From: Chitinophaga pinensis | GTDB taxonomy: Bacteria > Bacteroidota > Bacteroidia > NS11-12g > UBA955 | Direction of reading: 5' to 3' | Assembly: GCA_945871905.1 (NCBI GenBank) | Contig: CAMBXL010000007.1 | Location: forward strand, 60,344-124,343 | Length of the DNA stretch: 64,000 nucleotides | Part shown: in pieces, positions 19,375 through 28,385 of the stretch | Layout of the letters: each line of letters opens with the position of its first letter | How positions within the stretch are numbered: position 1 is the stretch's first letter | Translations under genes and position numbers: made by a program | Notes under the pieces: generated by a model | What the model was told of the DNA's origin: nothing | The model's input: the letters and a program-made list of their open reading frames with translations, nothing else | Database searches by the model: none

Positions 19375-20457
19375 ATGGATTTAAATTACCAAAATTGGGA
19401 ATTAATCAATGATTCAAATTTTCTAAATCAATTCAATGATTCCAATTGGAAAGTGAAAGAAAATTGGTCTGATAATGAGAATAGTTTAAACCAATCTTCT
19501 TTATTAATTTCATTATATCACTTAAAAGTCAATCATTTTAAATCATTTCAATCAAATTCAGCTTCAGAAATTCAGGTTATTCCCAGTCAAACATCTTTAT
19601 TTAAAATTTATGCAAATGCTTACTTGCATATTAGTCCGTTAGAATTTCCTATAGATTTTAAGTTTTATTCAAGCGATGACATAGACATTTCAATTATGCC
19701 ATCTTTGATTCACGAACAATTGAATAAGCTTATATCAGACACTAATGTTTCAACTCAAGGATATCTCAAAAAAGATTCTAAACATCAACTGTTGTTGAAT
19801 CCCGTTAAACAATATCTTGATGTATTGGATGGTTTTTTAAATGAAATCAAAGTTTTGGAATTGGATTTTTCTGTAAATATTGAATCTAGAATAAATTCGT
19901 TGTATTTGTCTATTTATTCAATGTTTCCCTTGTTAGGGGAAGCTTATGTCAATTTACTGATATTTGTTTTGTCTAAAAAAGAATACCGCCAAAATCCAAG
20001 ATTATATGACAATTTAATTAATCAGCCTTATTGGGTAAAAATAAAGACTTTACATTTGAATTGTGAAGGTTTTTTAAGTGGTTTAGTACAGGAGTCTAAC
20101 GTCGTAAAAACATTTGTTTCTTTAATGAAAAAACATACCGACAACTACCGACAAATGATAGACCCTAAACAAATGTTGTGTGAGGAATTAAAAGAATTGT
20201 ATGTGAATCCCACTGTTTTTTTGTCTAAAAATAATTACATAGTAAGTAAGTCGCTCTATTTTAAAGTTAATTTTAATCCCCAATTAGTCAACCAATCTGT
20301 TCAAATAATTAAGGATTTTATGGGATACAGTATTAGTCTGTTAAACGATACTAAAAAACTTAAATTAATGGAGATATTAGAGTCTGATTTTTTGATTTAC
20401 AACATGAAAGAAGAAGATGTTTATGGTCTGAAAAGCAACCAATTGTTAAAGCAATAA
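19375..20457 (+). CDS. Protein of unknown function after rpoC
   Basis: I do not recognise this 360-residue protein. It has no signal peptide or membrane segment, and is rich in Asn, Ser, Leu and Lys; a helical stretch at about 140-200 includes LGEAYVNLLIFVLSKKEYRQ, and the last third is predicted mostly helical. The RPxVKIKTLHLNCEGF-like centre (around 222-235) is the most ordered-looking part. It stands alone: 244 non-coding bases separate it from rpoC and it converges with the EamA gene (stop to stop 4 bases). Low G+C and no visible partner suggest a lineage-specific gene. Confidence 0.75.
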   Translation: MDLNYQNWELINDSNFLNQFNDSNWKVKENWSDNENSLNQSSLLISLYHLKVNHFKSFQSNSASEIQVIPSQTSLFKIYANAYLHISPLEFPIDFKFYSSDDIDISIMPSLIHEQLNKLISDTNVSTQGYLKKDSKHQLLLNPVKQYLDVLDGFLNEIKVLELDFSVNIESRINSLYLSIYSMFPLLGEAYVNLLIFVLSKKEYRQNPRLYDNLINQPYWVKIKTLHLNCEGFLSGLVQESNVVKTFVSLMKKHTDNYRQMIDPKQMLCEELKELYVNPTVFLSKNNYIVSKSLYFKVNFNPQLVNQSVQIIKDFMGYSISLLNDTKKLKLMEILESDFLIYNMKEEDVYGLKSNQLLKQ

Positions 20458-20461
20458 TGAT

Positions 20462-21355
20462 TTAATGCCAAACAAAAAACGACCTAATTTTGTCGGCTAA
20501 TTGCCTTACAATTAGAGCATTTAAATTAGTAAAAACACCCACAAGAACAATTGTCATTCCTGTTAAAACACTGATAGGGTAGCTATCATCAAACAAGAAT
20601 TTTCCTATTAGCACTGCCCAAATAATACCAATGTAACTTACACTACTAATTCTAGCGGCAGAATCTGCTTGGTAAGCACGGGTGATATAATATTGGCCAA
20701 TTTGTGTAAAGATGCCTGTACCAATTAAGAACAACCAATCCATAGCATTAGGAATTATAATTTGGTATGGCAAGAAAAGCATAATCAAAAGTATAAGCGG
20801 AAGTGCAATCAATGGTTGGTAAAAAATAATAACATCTGCATCTTCTTTACCCTTCATATTTCGAATGGCATTGTAAGCTAATCCCGTAAAAAAGGCTCCT
20901 GCAACCCCTATTGCGAAGTCAAACGTAGTTACATTTGAAAATCCTTTTACCATAAGTACTCCTGTAATGGAAATAGCAAATGAAATCCACTGAATTATTC
21001 TTACCGATTCTTTAAGAAATAATAGCGCTATAATGGTTGTAAATAAAGGGCTTAAGTAATGAATAACTATGGCATTAGCAAGCGCCATTTGTTGTAAAGT
21101 ATAAAAATAACACAATAATCCTAAAGCGCCAAAAATACCTCTAGCGATTAAAAATTTATGGTGATTACCCCAAGGATTTACACCTTTTTTCTTTAAAGTA
21201 ATATAACTGATAATAAGTGTTACAATAGCCCTAATTAAGATAATTTCAACAACAGGAATATGGTCAATGTATTTAACACAAGCATTCATCCAAGCAAAGG
21301 AAATACTTGCGATTAACATTAATTTTACGCCATAGGTAAATTGAATTTTGAACAA
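20462..21355 (-). CDS. EamA/DMT-family transporter
   Basis: 297 residues with about ten membrane segments in two homologous halves, the EamA pattern. Recognisable features: the first-segment ISFAWMNACVKYI, the IHYLSPLFTTIIALLFLKESV motif in the first half and the matching SSVSYIGIIWAVLIGKFLFDDS in the second. Family members export amino acids, nucleobases or other small metabolites; the substrate cannot be read. It starts 2 bases after the stop of the upstream nucleotidyltransferase gene, so both are probably cotranscribed. Confidence 0.85.
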   Translation of the reverse strand: MFKIQFTYGVKLMLIASISFAWMNACVKYIDHIPVVEIILIRAIVTLIISYITLKKKGVNPWGNHHKFLIARGIFGALGLLCYFYTLQQMALANAIVIHYLSPLFTTIIALLFLKESVRIIQWISFAISITGVLMVKGFSNVTTFDFAIGVAGAFFTGLAYNAIRNMKGKEDADVIIFYQPLIALPLILLIMLFLPYQIIIPNAMDWLFLIGTGIFTQIGQYYITRAYQADSAARISSVSYIGIIWAVLIGKFLFDDSYPISVLTGMTIVLVGVFTNLNALIVRQLADKIRSFFVWH

Positions 21356-21357
21356 TC

Positions 21358-22350
21358 TTAGTTAAAGTTTATTTCAGCACTGTCACCCAAGTTCATACTG
21401 TGAACTGTACCATGTAACGATGCATCATTGCCAATTAACGATTGATTTAAGACAGCGTTTTTAAGTTCAGCAAAGGGACCTATTATAGACTCTTTGATAA
21501 TAGAATAATCAATACTTGCATTTTCCCCTATGCTAACATTGGGTCCAATAATACTATTGCTTATTTTACAATTTTTGCCAATGAAAACTGGTTCTATTAT
21601 AATGGAATTGTGGAGGTTTGACTCACGGTAATCCTGATTTAATCCTCGTTTAAGAAGTAATTCATTGGTTTGTAATAAAATTTCTTTTTTACCGCAGTCG
21701 AACCACAAATTTACGTTGTATGTTTTAAAAACATTCCCTTTGGCGACCATGCACATTAAAGCATCTGTTAAGTGAAACTCGTTGTGTGTTTTAATATTAT
21801 TTTGGATATTGTGATGGATACACTCCATTAACTCTTTGGTTTCTTTGATTTTGTATATTCCAACTAATGCCAAGTTTGATTTAGGTATTGCCGGTTTTTC
21901 AACCAAACGGGTAATAATTCCATTTGTGTCGGTTTCAGCAACTCCAAACTGTCGTGGATCTTCTACTTTTTTAACACCCAATATAGATTGTTCACTATTT
22001 AGTAGTTCTTGCCAATTCAATTCACAAATGGTGTCACCAAATACAATTAATATTTCATTGTTTGCTATTGCATCTTTAGCAAGCCAAATGGCATGTCCTG
22101 TTCCTTTTCCTGTGGTTTGGATTACAAATTCCGCGTTAATATTAGGGTAATTATTAACAATATACTCTTCTATTTTATCTCCTAAATAGCCAATAATAAA
22201 AATGAATTCATTGATGCCTGCTTCCACTAGTTGGTCAACTATGTGGGCTAAAATAGGTTTTCCCGCAACCGGAATAAGTGATTTGGGTTGAGTATGGGTG
22301 TGGGGGCGTAAGCGAGTCCCAATTCCTGCTACGGGTATTACGGCTTTCAT
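21358..22350 (-). CDS. Sugar-phosphate nucleotidyltransferase with hexapeptide tail
   Basis: 330 residues. The N-terminal nucleotidyltransferase domain starts with MKAVIPVAGIGTRLRPHT and PKSLIPVAGKPI (nucleotide and metal binding), has GKGTGHAIWLAKD and VFGDTI (the catalytic Asp), and EKPA. The C-terminal part (about 245-330) shows left-handed beta-helix repeats (IIEPVFIGKNCKISNSIIGPNVSIGE). Such enzymes make NDP-sugars for polysaccharides (glucose-1-P thymidylyl- or mannose-1-P guanylyl-type); which sugar is not decided. A -7 box lies at 22367-22375. Confidence 0.85.
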   Translation of the reverse strand: MKAVIPVAGIGTRLRPHTHTQPKSLIPVAGKPILAHIVDQLVEAGINEFIFIIGYLGDKIEEYIVNNYPNINAEFVIQTTGKGTGHAIWLAKDAIANNEILIVFGDTICELNWQELLNSEQSILGVKKVEDPRQFGVAETDTNGIITRLVEKPAIPKSNLALVGIYKIKETKELMECIHHNIQNNIKTHNEFHLTDALMCMVAKGNVFKTYNVNLWFDCGKKEILLQTNELLLKRGLNQDYRESNLHNSIIIEPVFIGKNCKISNSIIGPNVSIGENASIDYSIIKESIIGPFAELKNAVLNQSLIGNDASLHGTVHSMNLGDSAEINFN

Positions 22351-22366
22351 TAATGCTGATTGATAA

Positions 22367-22375
22367 ACAAAAATA
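22367..22375 (-). promoter_or_regulatory. -7 box for the nucleotidyltransferase-EamA operon
   Basis: TATTTTTGT on the minus strand, 16 bases before the ATG; one half of a divergent promoter region with trpS. Confidence 0.5.
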
Positions 22376-22468
22376 TTATTCTATTGACAATTAAACAAAT
22401 AAAGATTCAATGAATTTTTCATAAACTTATTGCGAATAAGTATCGCTATGTTTTTTATTGTATTTCCT

Positions 22469-22477
22469 TATTTTTGC
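22469..22477 (+). promoter_or_regulatory. -7 box that fixes the trpS start
   Basis: TATTTTTGC, 8 bases before ATG 22486. A longer frame starting at TTG 22474 lies inside this box and is unlikely. Confidence 0.6.
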
Positions 22478-22485
22478 CATTACAA

Positions 22486-23490
22486 ATGGAAAAAGTAGTA
22501 AGTGGTATTAGACCAACAGGTAAACTTCATCTAGGGAATTACTTTGGAGCGGTTAAGAATTTTATTGAAATGCAACATTCTTATGATTGTTATTTCTTTA
22601 TTGCTGATTATCATTCATTAACAACCCATCCAACTCCTTCCGACTTACACCAATCTGTAAAAAGAGTTCTTGCCGAATACATTGCTCTGGGGTTAGATCC
22701 TGAAAAATGTACGCTTTACCTTCAAAGTGATTTGCCACAAACGGCCGAACTGTATCTTTTCTTTAATATGAATGCCTATTTAGGTGAATTAGAAAGAGTG
22801 GCCTCATTTAAAGAGAAAATTAGAAATCAACCCCAAAATATCAATGCAGGGTTATTGACTTACCCTGTCTTAATGGCCGCAGATATTTTAATTCATAAAG
22901 GTCAAAAAGTTCCTGTAGGTAAAGATCAAGAACAACATTTGGAAATGGCTAGAACATTTGGGAATAGATTTAATCGTTTGTATGGTAATGATTTTTTCCC
23001 TGAACCTCAGGCTATTGGTTTTTCAGGTGAGCTAGTTAAAGTGCCTGGATTGTCGGGGCAAGGTAAAATGAGCAAAAGTGCAGGCGAATCTGATTGTATT
23101 TATCTGGGTGAAGATGAAACGGTCTTGAATAAGAAAATCATGAAAGCGGTAACAACAACGGTTGATGGCCCTAGTGAAAAGGGTAGTTCTAAGCCGGTTG
23201 CTATTCAAAACCTATTTGATTTGATGAAATTAGTCTCAGAATCATCAACTTTTAGCTTTTTTGAGGATGCATTTTATCAAGGAACTATTCGCTTTGGTGA
23301 TATGAAAAAACAACTAGCAGTGGACATGGAATTGTTTGTAGCACCCAAAAGGGCTTTGATTAACGACACTTTAAATAATGACGATTTAATCAGAAAAGTA
23401 GCAAAAATGGGTGCTGAAAAAGCAAATGAAAGTGCCAATAAAACCATGCAATCAGTTCGTGAACTGATCGGTATTAATAAATTCTACTAA
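22486..23490 (+). CDS. trpS: Tryptophanyl-tRNA synthetase
   Basis: 334 residues, a class I synthetase that charges tRNA-Trp. HIGH-type motif KLHLGN (13-18), KMSKS at 194-198 in GQGKMSKSAGE, and the conserved AADILIHKGQKVPVGKDQEQH adenylate/Trp-binding segment (131-151) are all present. Start at ATG 22486 matches the MEKVVSGIRPTGKLHLGN N-terminus. The downstream membrane-protein pair begins 13 bases after its stop and may be read from the same promoter. Confidence 0.97.
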   Translation: MEKVVSGIRPTGKLHLGNYFGAVKNFIEMQHSYDCYFFIADYHSLTTHPTPSDLHQSVKRVLAEYIALGLDPEKCTLYLQSDLPQTAELYLFFNMNAYLGELERVASFKEKIRNQPQNINAGLLTYPVLMAADILIHKGQKVPVGKDQEQHLEMARTFGNRFNRLYGNDFFPEPQAIGFSGELVKVPGLSGQGKMSKSAGESDCIYLGEDETVLNKKIMKAVTTTVDGPSEKGSSKPVAIQNLFDLMKLVSESSTFSFFEDAFYQGTIRFGDMKKQLAVDMELFVAPKRALINDTLNNDDLIRKVAKMGAEKANESANKTMQSVRELIGINKFY

Positions 23491-23503
23491 ATTTGAATTA
23501 GGT

Positions 23504-24013
23504 TTGATTCAAAGATTAATCACAGATATTAGAGTCTTTAAACACAAATATCCTTTGTTTTTTTATCTCAATGGATTTTTGATACTTGTTTATTTTACCC
23601 AATTTGTAATTAAAACTGAAATAACACCGCTTGGGTATTTTTCATTATACAGTCAAGCTGCAAGTCAACAAAAAACCTATTCTCAAAATTTGCCTTTTAA
23701 TACGCTAAGCAATCAACCTATTAATATCTACAATTCAAAAGGTACATCATTTTTGATGCACGAAATAGTGACAACTAGGTATGAAATTTTGGGAAATTCC
23801 TCCTTTTGTAATCCCCAATATGATAAAGCAAAAAAGCTCCATTTACCTGTTGCTAATGAATGTGAGAAATTGCAAGAATTTAGACTATGGTATTATCAAT
23901 ATTGTATTAATAATCATATTCAAGTACCCACTTTTGAATATTTTACTATAAAAAAATGTCATTTTAGTGAAGGTAAATTAATAGGTTTTGAAGATGTTAA
24001 AATCAAAAATTAA
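23504..24013 (+). CDS. Small membrane-anchored protein of unknown function (TTG start)
   Basis: 169 residues; one N-terminal membrane segment (about 17-35, PLFFYLNGFLILVYFTQFV) and an exported part with four Cys (CNPQ, NECEK, YYQYCINN, KKCHF) that could form disulfides. I recognise no family. No ATG gives a comparable frame; TTG at 23504 is the best start. It overlaps the next gene, a polytopic membrane protein, by 20 bases, which suggests the two act together. Confidence 0.65.
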   Translation: MIQRLITDIRVFKHKYPLFFYLNGFLILVYFTQFVIKTEITPLGYFSLYSQAASQQKTYSQNLPFNTLSNQPINIYNSKGTSFLMHEIVTTRYEILGNSSFCNPQYDKAKKLHLPVANECEKLQEFRLWYYQYCINNHIQVPTFEYFTIKKCHFSEGKLIGFEDVKIKN

Positions 24014-24824
24014 TCCTACATCCATTCAGTTTTATAAGTCAATTCTCTTGACTTTTATTACTCTTTTAATAATTTGGTTTTGGTATTCAGGATTAATGAT
24101 TCACCATGTTTGGGACTCTCCATTTAATTACAAAGCGGCCGACCCTATTTATTATCTGATGGATACTCTTGGTATTTCTAAGTTGGTGTTATACAGTAGA
24201 AATTCCGCACTTGTATTTGATGGTTTATTAATGGTTTCTTTGTTAGCGAGTTTAGTATTTCCTAATAGAATTATTTTTATTCGATTTACAGCCATTCTAT
24301 TATTGATTTACCATGTGTTGTTGAATGCAAAAATGGGATACCATGCGCACCATTTATTTGCATTGCACTTTGCACTTGTCCCATTTTGGGTTAAATCAAA
24401 ACATTTTGTTCCTGCTTTTTTATTGTCCAGAAATTTAGCTTGCTTAACCTATTTTACTGCAGGTTTTTTTAAATTATACCACGGTGCTTGGCTGTCAATG
24501 GAGAGTTTTTCAGCGGTATTGTCCAATCAACATGCCGCCTATTTTTATTTCAATCCTAATACATTACGAACAATTATAAGTCAATGGATAATCCAAAATC
24601 CTTCAATTGGAATGCTGTTTTTTGGAACATCTATGTTATTGCAATTAATTTTTTTTATAGGCTTTTGGACTAAGAAATATGATAAATTCCTAGTAATTGG
24701 TATAATTGTGTTTCATTTAATGGATTGGTTTTTAATGAATTTGGGGGTGTTTTTATCGATGATAAGTTTAGTTTGGATGTTTTTGTATCAAATAAATCAA
24801 CATAAAACGACTAATTCTATTTAA
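23994..24824 (+). CDS. HTTM/gamma-carboxylase-like polytopic membrane protein
   Basis: 276 residues with about seven to eight membrane segments. The segments YFTAGFFKLYHGAW (about 157-170) and FHLMDWFLMNLGVFLSMIS resemble the HTTM domain of vitamin K-dependent gamma-carboxylase-like proteins, where similar motifs (AGxxKL..W; FHL...L..G.F) occur. His clusters (HHVW, YHAHHLF) lie at membrane edges. The homology is distant and tentative. Start ATG 23994 is preferred to TTG 23988. Coupled by overlap to the preceding small membrane protein. Confidence 0.6.
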   Translation: MLKSKINPTSIQFYKSILLTFITLLIIWFWYSGLMIHHVWDSPFNYKAADPIYYLMDTLGISKLVLYSRNSALVFDGLLMVSLLASLVFPNRIIFIRFTAILLLIYHVLLNAKMGYHAHHLFALHFALVPFWVKSKHFVPAFLLSRNLACLTYFTAGFFKLYHGAWLSMESFSAVLSNQHAAYFYFNPNTLRTIISQWIIQNPSIGMLFFGTSMLLQLIFFIGFWTKKYDKFLVIGIIVFHLMDWFLMNLGVFLSMISLVWMFLYQINQHKTTNSI

Positions 24825-24910
24825 AGCCCTCATTTAGTTTGTTTTAACTTTAAATTAACGAAACATTTCCACATTTTGTCTCTGAAATAATTTATTTTCA
24901 ATTATTTCAA

Positions 24911-24919
24911 TATGTTTGC
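24911..24919 (+). promoter_or_regulatory. -7 box that fixes the deoxynucleoside kinase start
   Basis: TATGTTTGC fits TAnnTTTGC. It contains the upstream ATG (24912) of a longer frame, so ATG 24927, 7 bases downstream, is the real start. Confidence 0.65.
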
Positions 24920-24926
24920 AGTTGAA

Positions 24927-25565
24927 ATGTCGAAAACTAATAATAACATAAAACATATTGCTGTAGCGGGAAATATAGGAAGCGGAAAAACCACTTTAGC
25001 CAATTTATTATCCAAACATTATGGTTGGGAGGTGCAATTGGAAGATATGGACGATAATCCTTATATCACCGATTTTTACGATGATATGCAAAGATGGAGT
25101 TTTAATCTACAAGTTTATTTTTTAAATATCAGATTTAACAATGTTAAAAAAATAAGAAGTAATGATAAAACGGTCATTCAAGACAGAACTATTTATGAGG
25201 ATGCGAGAATATTTGCACCCAATCTTCATGCAATGGGATTAATGTCTACTAGAGATTATGAAAATTACATGGCTTTGTTTGAATCATTGAATCAAATGAT
25301 TAAAGCACCTGATTTGTTGATTTATTTAAGAGGTTCTATTCCTACCTTGGTTAAACAAATACAGTTGCGCGGAAGAGATTACGAGGACAGCATCAGATTG
25401 GATTATTTAAAACGTTTAAATGAACGTTATGAGGCTTGGATTAGTACTTATAACCAAGGTAAAGTTTTGATTTTAGACATCGATGAAATCGATTTTGCTA
25501 ACGATACCGATGATGCCAATCAAGTAATCAATAAAATCGAAGCTGAATTAAACGGCTTGTTTTAG
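24927..25565 (+). CDS. Deoxynucleoside kinase
   Basis: 212 residues of the dCK/dGK/TK2 family. Walker A is GNIGSGKTT (15-23); QDRTIYEDA carries the DRS/ERS-like substrate loop, and the lid region has LRGRDYEDSIRLDYLKRLN with the conserved Arg residues. It phosphorylates deoxynucleosides in salvage; which base is not readable (the family is mostly dA/dG/dC in Bacteroidota). Its TAG overlaps the TAA of the convergent gene by 2-3 bases. Confidence 0.88.
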   Translation: MSKTNNNIKHIAVAGNIGSGKTTLANLLSKHYGWEVQLEDMDDNPYITDFYDDMQRWSFNLQVYFLNIRFNNVKKIRSNDKTVIQDRTIYEDARIFAPNLHAMGLMSTRDYENYMALFESLNQMIKAPDLLIYLRGSIPTLVKQIQLRGRDYEDSIRLDYLKRLNERYEAWISTYNQGKVLILDIDEIDFANDTDDANQVINKIEAELNGLF

Positions 25566-26527
25566 TTTCCTGCTTTTTTTGTAAAATAATTTTTGTAATC
25601 TTCCTTGTCTAACTGATAGTGCGATGCTTTTAAGCAAGTCGCGAATACTATTAATCTGTTAAATAATTCACTTTCACTTTTTAATGAAGTAAGAGCCTCA
25701 TTGTATTTTAAATAGCCTATAGGCATTGCCGGTATTTCAAAACTCTGTAAGGTGTAAACAGCCGAGGGGCTTATGCTTTTAATATAAAACTGAAAATTAC
25801 TGTATTCTAAATTGTAGAAGAAATTACAAGTCATGTTTTTGTTAAAGATGGTGGCATCAACTTCTATTGAAGAATCAAGCCATTCTTCATCATTCAATGG
25901 AAGTGCAATTGGGGTTTCATACATTCCATGTTTCTTTAGTTTTTCTTTGGAAATTTTAGAGAGCAACGAATCGTTCTGAAAAACAGTAAGCATGCCACTT
26001 CGGCACAAGGAAACTAAATTTTGGTTGATGGTGTTAATCATCGTTTTGCTTTTGTTTGGAATAGAATCAATATGTATAGTATTGTTGAAACTGTATCTGT
26101 CAATATAAAGTAATTGGTCAGGGGTACAAAATTTATAAACCTCTTTTTTGGAAAGCATCCATCTAAATCCATCGGTGTTAAATTCAAAAAAATCTTTACT
26201 CATTTTAAAAGACTTTATAAATTCCTCCTTAAAAAATCCCATGACAGAATCTTTGCCAATTTCAGGATTATCAATATCAGTTTGTATAAATACGGTGATA
26301 AGATTGTAGAGTTTTTCACTCATTTTTTTCTCACTCATTTTTAATTTTTCGGTTTCATAAATCTGTATACTTCTTGAATTGATAGACGCAATGATTTTTT
26401 CAGACAATTGAGTGTGTTGCATAAAAGCCCAAGTACCCATATCTTCTTCGTTAACCGAGCACAGGGTGTTTGATTGGCTAAATAAAAGGGTAGGCATAGA
26501 AAGTAATAGAAGTAAGGTTTTTCTCAT
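25562..26527 (-). CDS. Exported protein of unknown function
   Basis: 321 residues from ATG 26527, which begins a clean signal peptide (MRKTLLLLLSMPTLLFSQS). An upstream ATG would put 38 extra residues before the signal and overlap the divergent gene, so it is rejected. The mature part has a helical region with EKKMSEKLYNLITVFIQTD and a predicted beta-rich C-terminal half (WLDSSIEVDATIFNKNMTCNF). No family recognised. Convergent with the kinase gene, with overlapping stop codons. Confidence 0.7.
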   Translation of the reverse strand: MRKTLLLLLSMPTLLFSQSNTLCSVNEEDMGTWAFMQHTQLSEKIIASINSRSIQIYETEKLKMSEKKMSEKLYNLITVFIQTDIDNPEIGKDSVMGFFKEEFIKSFKMSKDFFEFNTDGFRWMLSKKEVYKFCTPDQLLYIDRYSFNNTIHIDSIPNKSKTMINTINQNLVSLCRSGMLTVFQNDSLLSKISKEKLKKHGMYETPIALPLNDEEWLDSSIEVDATIFNKNMTCNFFYNLEYSNFQFYIKSISPSAVYTLQSFEIPAMPIGYLKYNEALTSLKSESELFNRLIVFATCLKASHYQLDKEDYKNYFTKKAGN

Positions 26528-26629
26528 TAAAGGGTTATTTATATCTATATTATAACTAAAAAAAACGAATAATATTGTTTTTGTAGTGAAATGCTCGAAT
26601 AAAAAAATTATTTTCGCAACTCCAACAAT

Positions 26630-27928
26630 ATGAAATATCAAGCAATAAATTCACAGTTATTTATAAGTAATCGTCAAAGATTTATTCAAAAGATGAAGCC
26701 TAATAGTATTGCTATTTTTAGGAGTAATTACGAATTTGTAAAAAACGGAGATGCCTCTTTGGATTTTAAACAAAACTCTGACTTATTTTGGATGTCAGGA
26801 ATCGACCAAGAGGATTCGTTTTTAGTGTTATATCCCGATTGTCCCGATGCCTCTTTCAGAGAATGCTTGTTCTTAAAACAAACAAATGCCACAATTGCAG
26901 TGTGGGATGGTCATAAATATACCAAGGAAGAAGCAACTCAAACATCTGGAATTAAACATATTTATTGGAATGATGGCTTTTGGAATACCATTCGTTCGAA
27001 AGTAAATTATGCGACCAATATTTATTTAAACTTAAATGAAAATGACCGATTCTCATTCAAATCACCCTACAGTGATTTAGATTTTGCTAGAGAAATGAAA
27101 ACCCATTTTCCATTGCATAATTTTGAACGTTCGGCGCCTATTTTACAAAGATTAAGAAGTGTAAAATCGGAAATTGAAATGGAATTGATAAAGCATGCAA
27201 TTGGTATTTCAAAAAAAGGTTTCGAAAGATTGTTGAAGTTTGTTAAACCAGGCGTTATGGAGTATGAAGTTGAGGCAGAATTGATTCATGAATACATCAG
27301 AAACGCAGCAACAGGTCATTCATTTCATCCTATTGTAGCTAGTGGTGCAAGCGCTTGTGTGCTTCATTACGTCGAAAACAATAAGCCTTGTAAAGATGGG
27401 GACTTGCTTTTGGTTGATTGTGGTGTTGATTATGCCAACTATGCCAGTGATATGACAAGGGTTATACCTGTCAATGGTAGATTTACCCAAAGGCAAAAAG
27501 ATGTTTACAATGCAGTCCTAAGAGTTATGCGTGAAGCTACTAAATTACTTAAACCAGGAACCATGTTGATGGATTATCATCAAATTGTAGGGAAAGAATT
27601 GATGGAAAAGGAATTGGTTGATTTAGGTTTATTGACAATGGATGACATTAAGAATGAACCAACTGATTGGCCTGCATACAAAAAATATTTTATGCATGGA
27701 ACCAGCCATTTCTTAGGAATAGATGTACATGATGTAGGAATGCGATACGAGGCTATGCAAGTTGGACACTTATTTACCTGCGAACCAGGTATTTATATCC
27801 AAAGCGAAGGCATTGGAATCCGTTTGGAAAATAATATTTTAATTACAGAAAATGGACCGTTTGATTTGATGGATGCAATCAACATGCCTTTAGAGGTTGA
27901 TGAAATTGAAGCCATAATGAATGCGTAA
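26630..27928 (+). CDS. pepP: Xaa-Pro aminopeptidase (aminopeptidase P)
   Basis: 432 residues, M24B metallopeptidase that removes N-terminal residues ahead of proline. N-terminal creatinase-like domain (1-170), then the pita-bread domain with the five metal ligands Asp263, Asp274, His360 (HGTSHFLG), Glu385 (CEPGIYI) and Glu400 (IRLEN). A degenerate -7 box (TATTTTCGC, 26609-26617) lies 12 bases upstream. MarR follows after 8 bases. Confidence 0.93.
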   Translation: MKYQAINSQLFISNRQRFIQKMKPNSIAIFRSNYEFVKNGDASLDFKQNSDLFWMSGIDQEDSFLVLYPDCPDASFRECLFLKQTNATIAVWDGHKYTKEEATQTSGIKHIYWNDGFWNTIRSKVNYATNIYLNLNENDRFSFKSPYSDLDFAREMKTHFPLHNFERSAPILQRLRSVKSEIEMELIKHAIGISKKGFERLLKFVKPGVMEYEVEAELIHEYIRNAATGHSFHPIVASGASACVLHYVENNKPCKDGDLLLVDCGVDYANYASDMTRVIPVNGRFTQRQKDVYNAVLRVMREATKLLKPGTMLMDYHQIVGKELMEKELVDLGLLTMDDIKNEPTDWPAYKKYFMHGTSHFLGIDVHDVGMRYEAMQVGHLFTCEPGIYIQSEGIGIRLENNILITENGPFDLMDAINMPLEVDEIEAIMNA

Positions 27929-27936
27929 TACCATCC

Positions 27937-28383
27937 ATGCCTCGTCCTCAAAATCCAAATTTAAACTTTAATAGTTTATTCGTCTTAGTCTTTAAACTAA
28001 AACGGATATTGGAGTCTCAAATTGAGTCTGAAATACAATTTAAAGGCATCAAATCGTTTAAATCGACTTATTTGCCAGTATTTTTATTTTTATTTAAAGA
28101 GGGTAGCACCACTGTTTTAATTGCTGACGCATTAGGAGTAAGTAAACAAGCAGCCAGTAAATTAATTCATGAAATGATGGCGGAAGGGTTAATAAAAACT
28201 CAAATTAACAAGCTAGACCGACGTTCTTCTATTATTTTGTTATCAGCAAAGGGTAAAAGAATGGCTATAGAAGTCAGAAAAACCCTTCACCGTTTAACCG
28301 AAAATTACAAGTCTTTGATGGGAAAAGAAGAGTTTCAGTTAATGGTAAATTATTTGGATAATTTATTGGGATTGCACGAATAA
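27937..28383 (+). CDS. MarR-family transcriptional regulator
   Basis: 148 residues with a winged helix-turn-helix: helix-turn-helix at about 58-85 (VLIADALGVSKQAASKLIHEMMAEGLI) and the wing (INKLDRRSSIILLSAKGKRMA) with the conserved D-R salt bridge. MarR proteins repress nearby genes and respond to small molecules. Eight bases after pepP, probably cotranscribed. Target genes are unknown. Confidence 0.88.
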   Translation: MPRPQNPNLNFNSLFVLVFKLKRILESQIESEIQFKGIKSFKSTYLPVFLFLFKEGSTTVLIADALGVSKQAASKLIHEMMAEGLIKTQINKLDRRSSIILLSAKGKRMAIEVRKTLHRLTENYKSLMGKEEFQLMVNYLDNLLGLHE

Positions 28384-28385
28384 AC

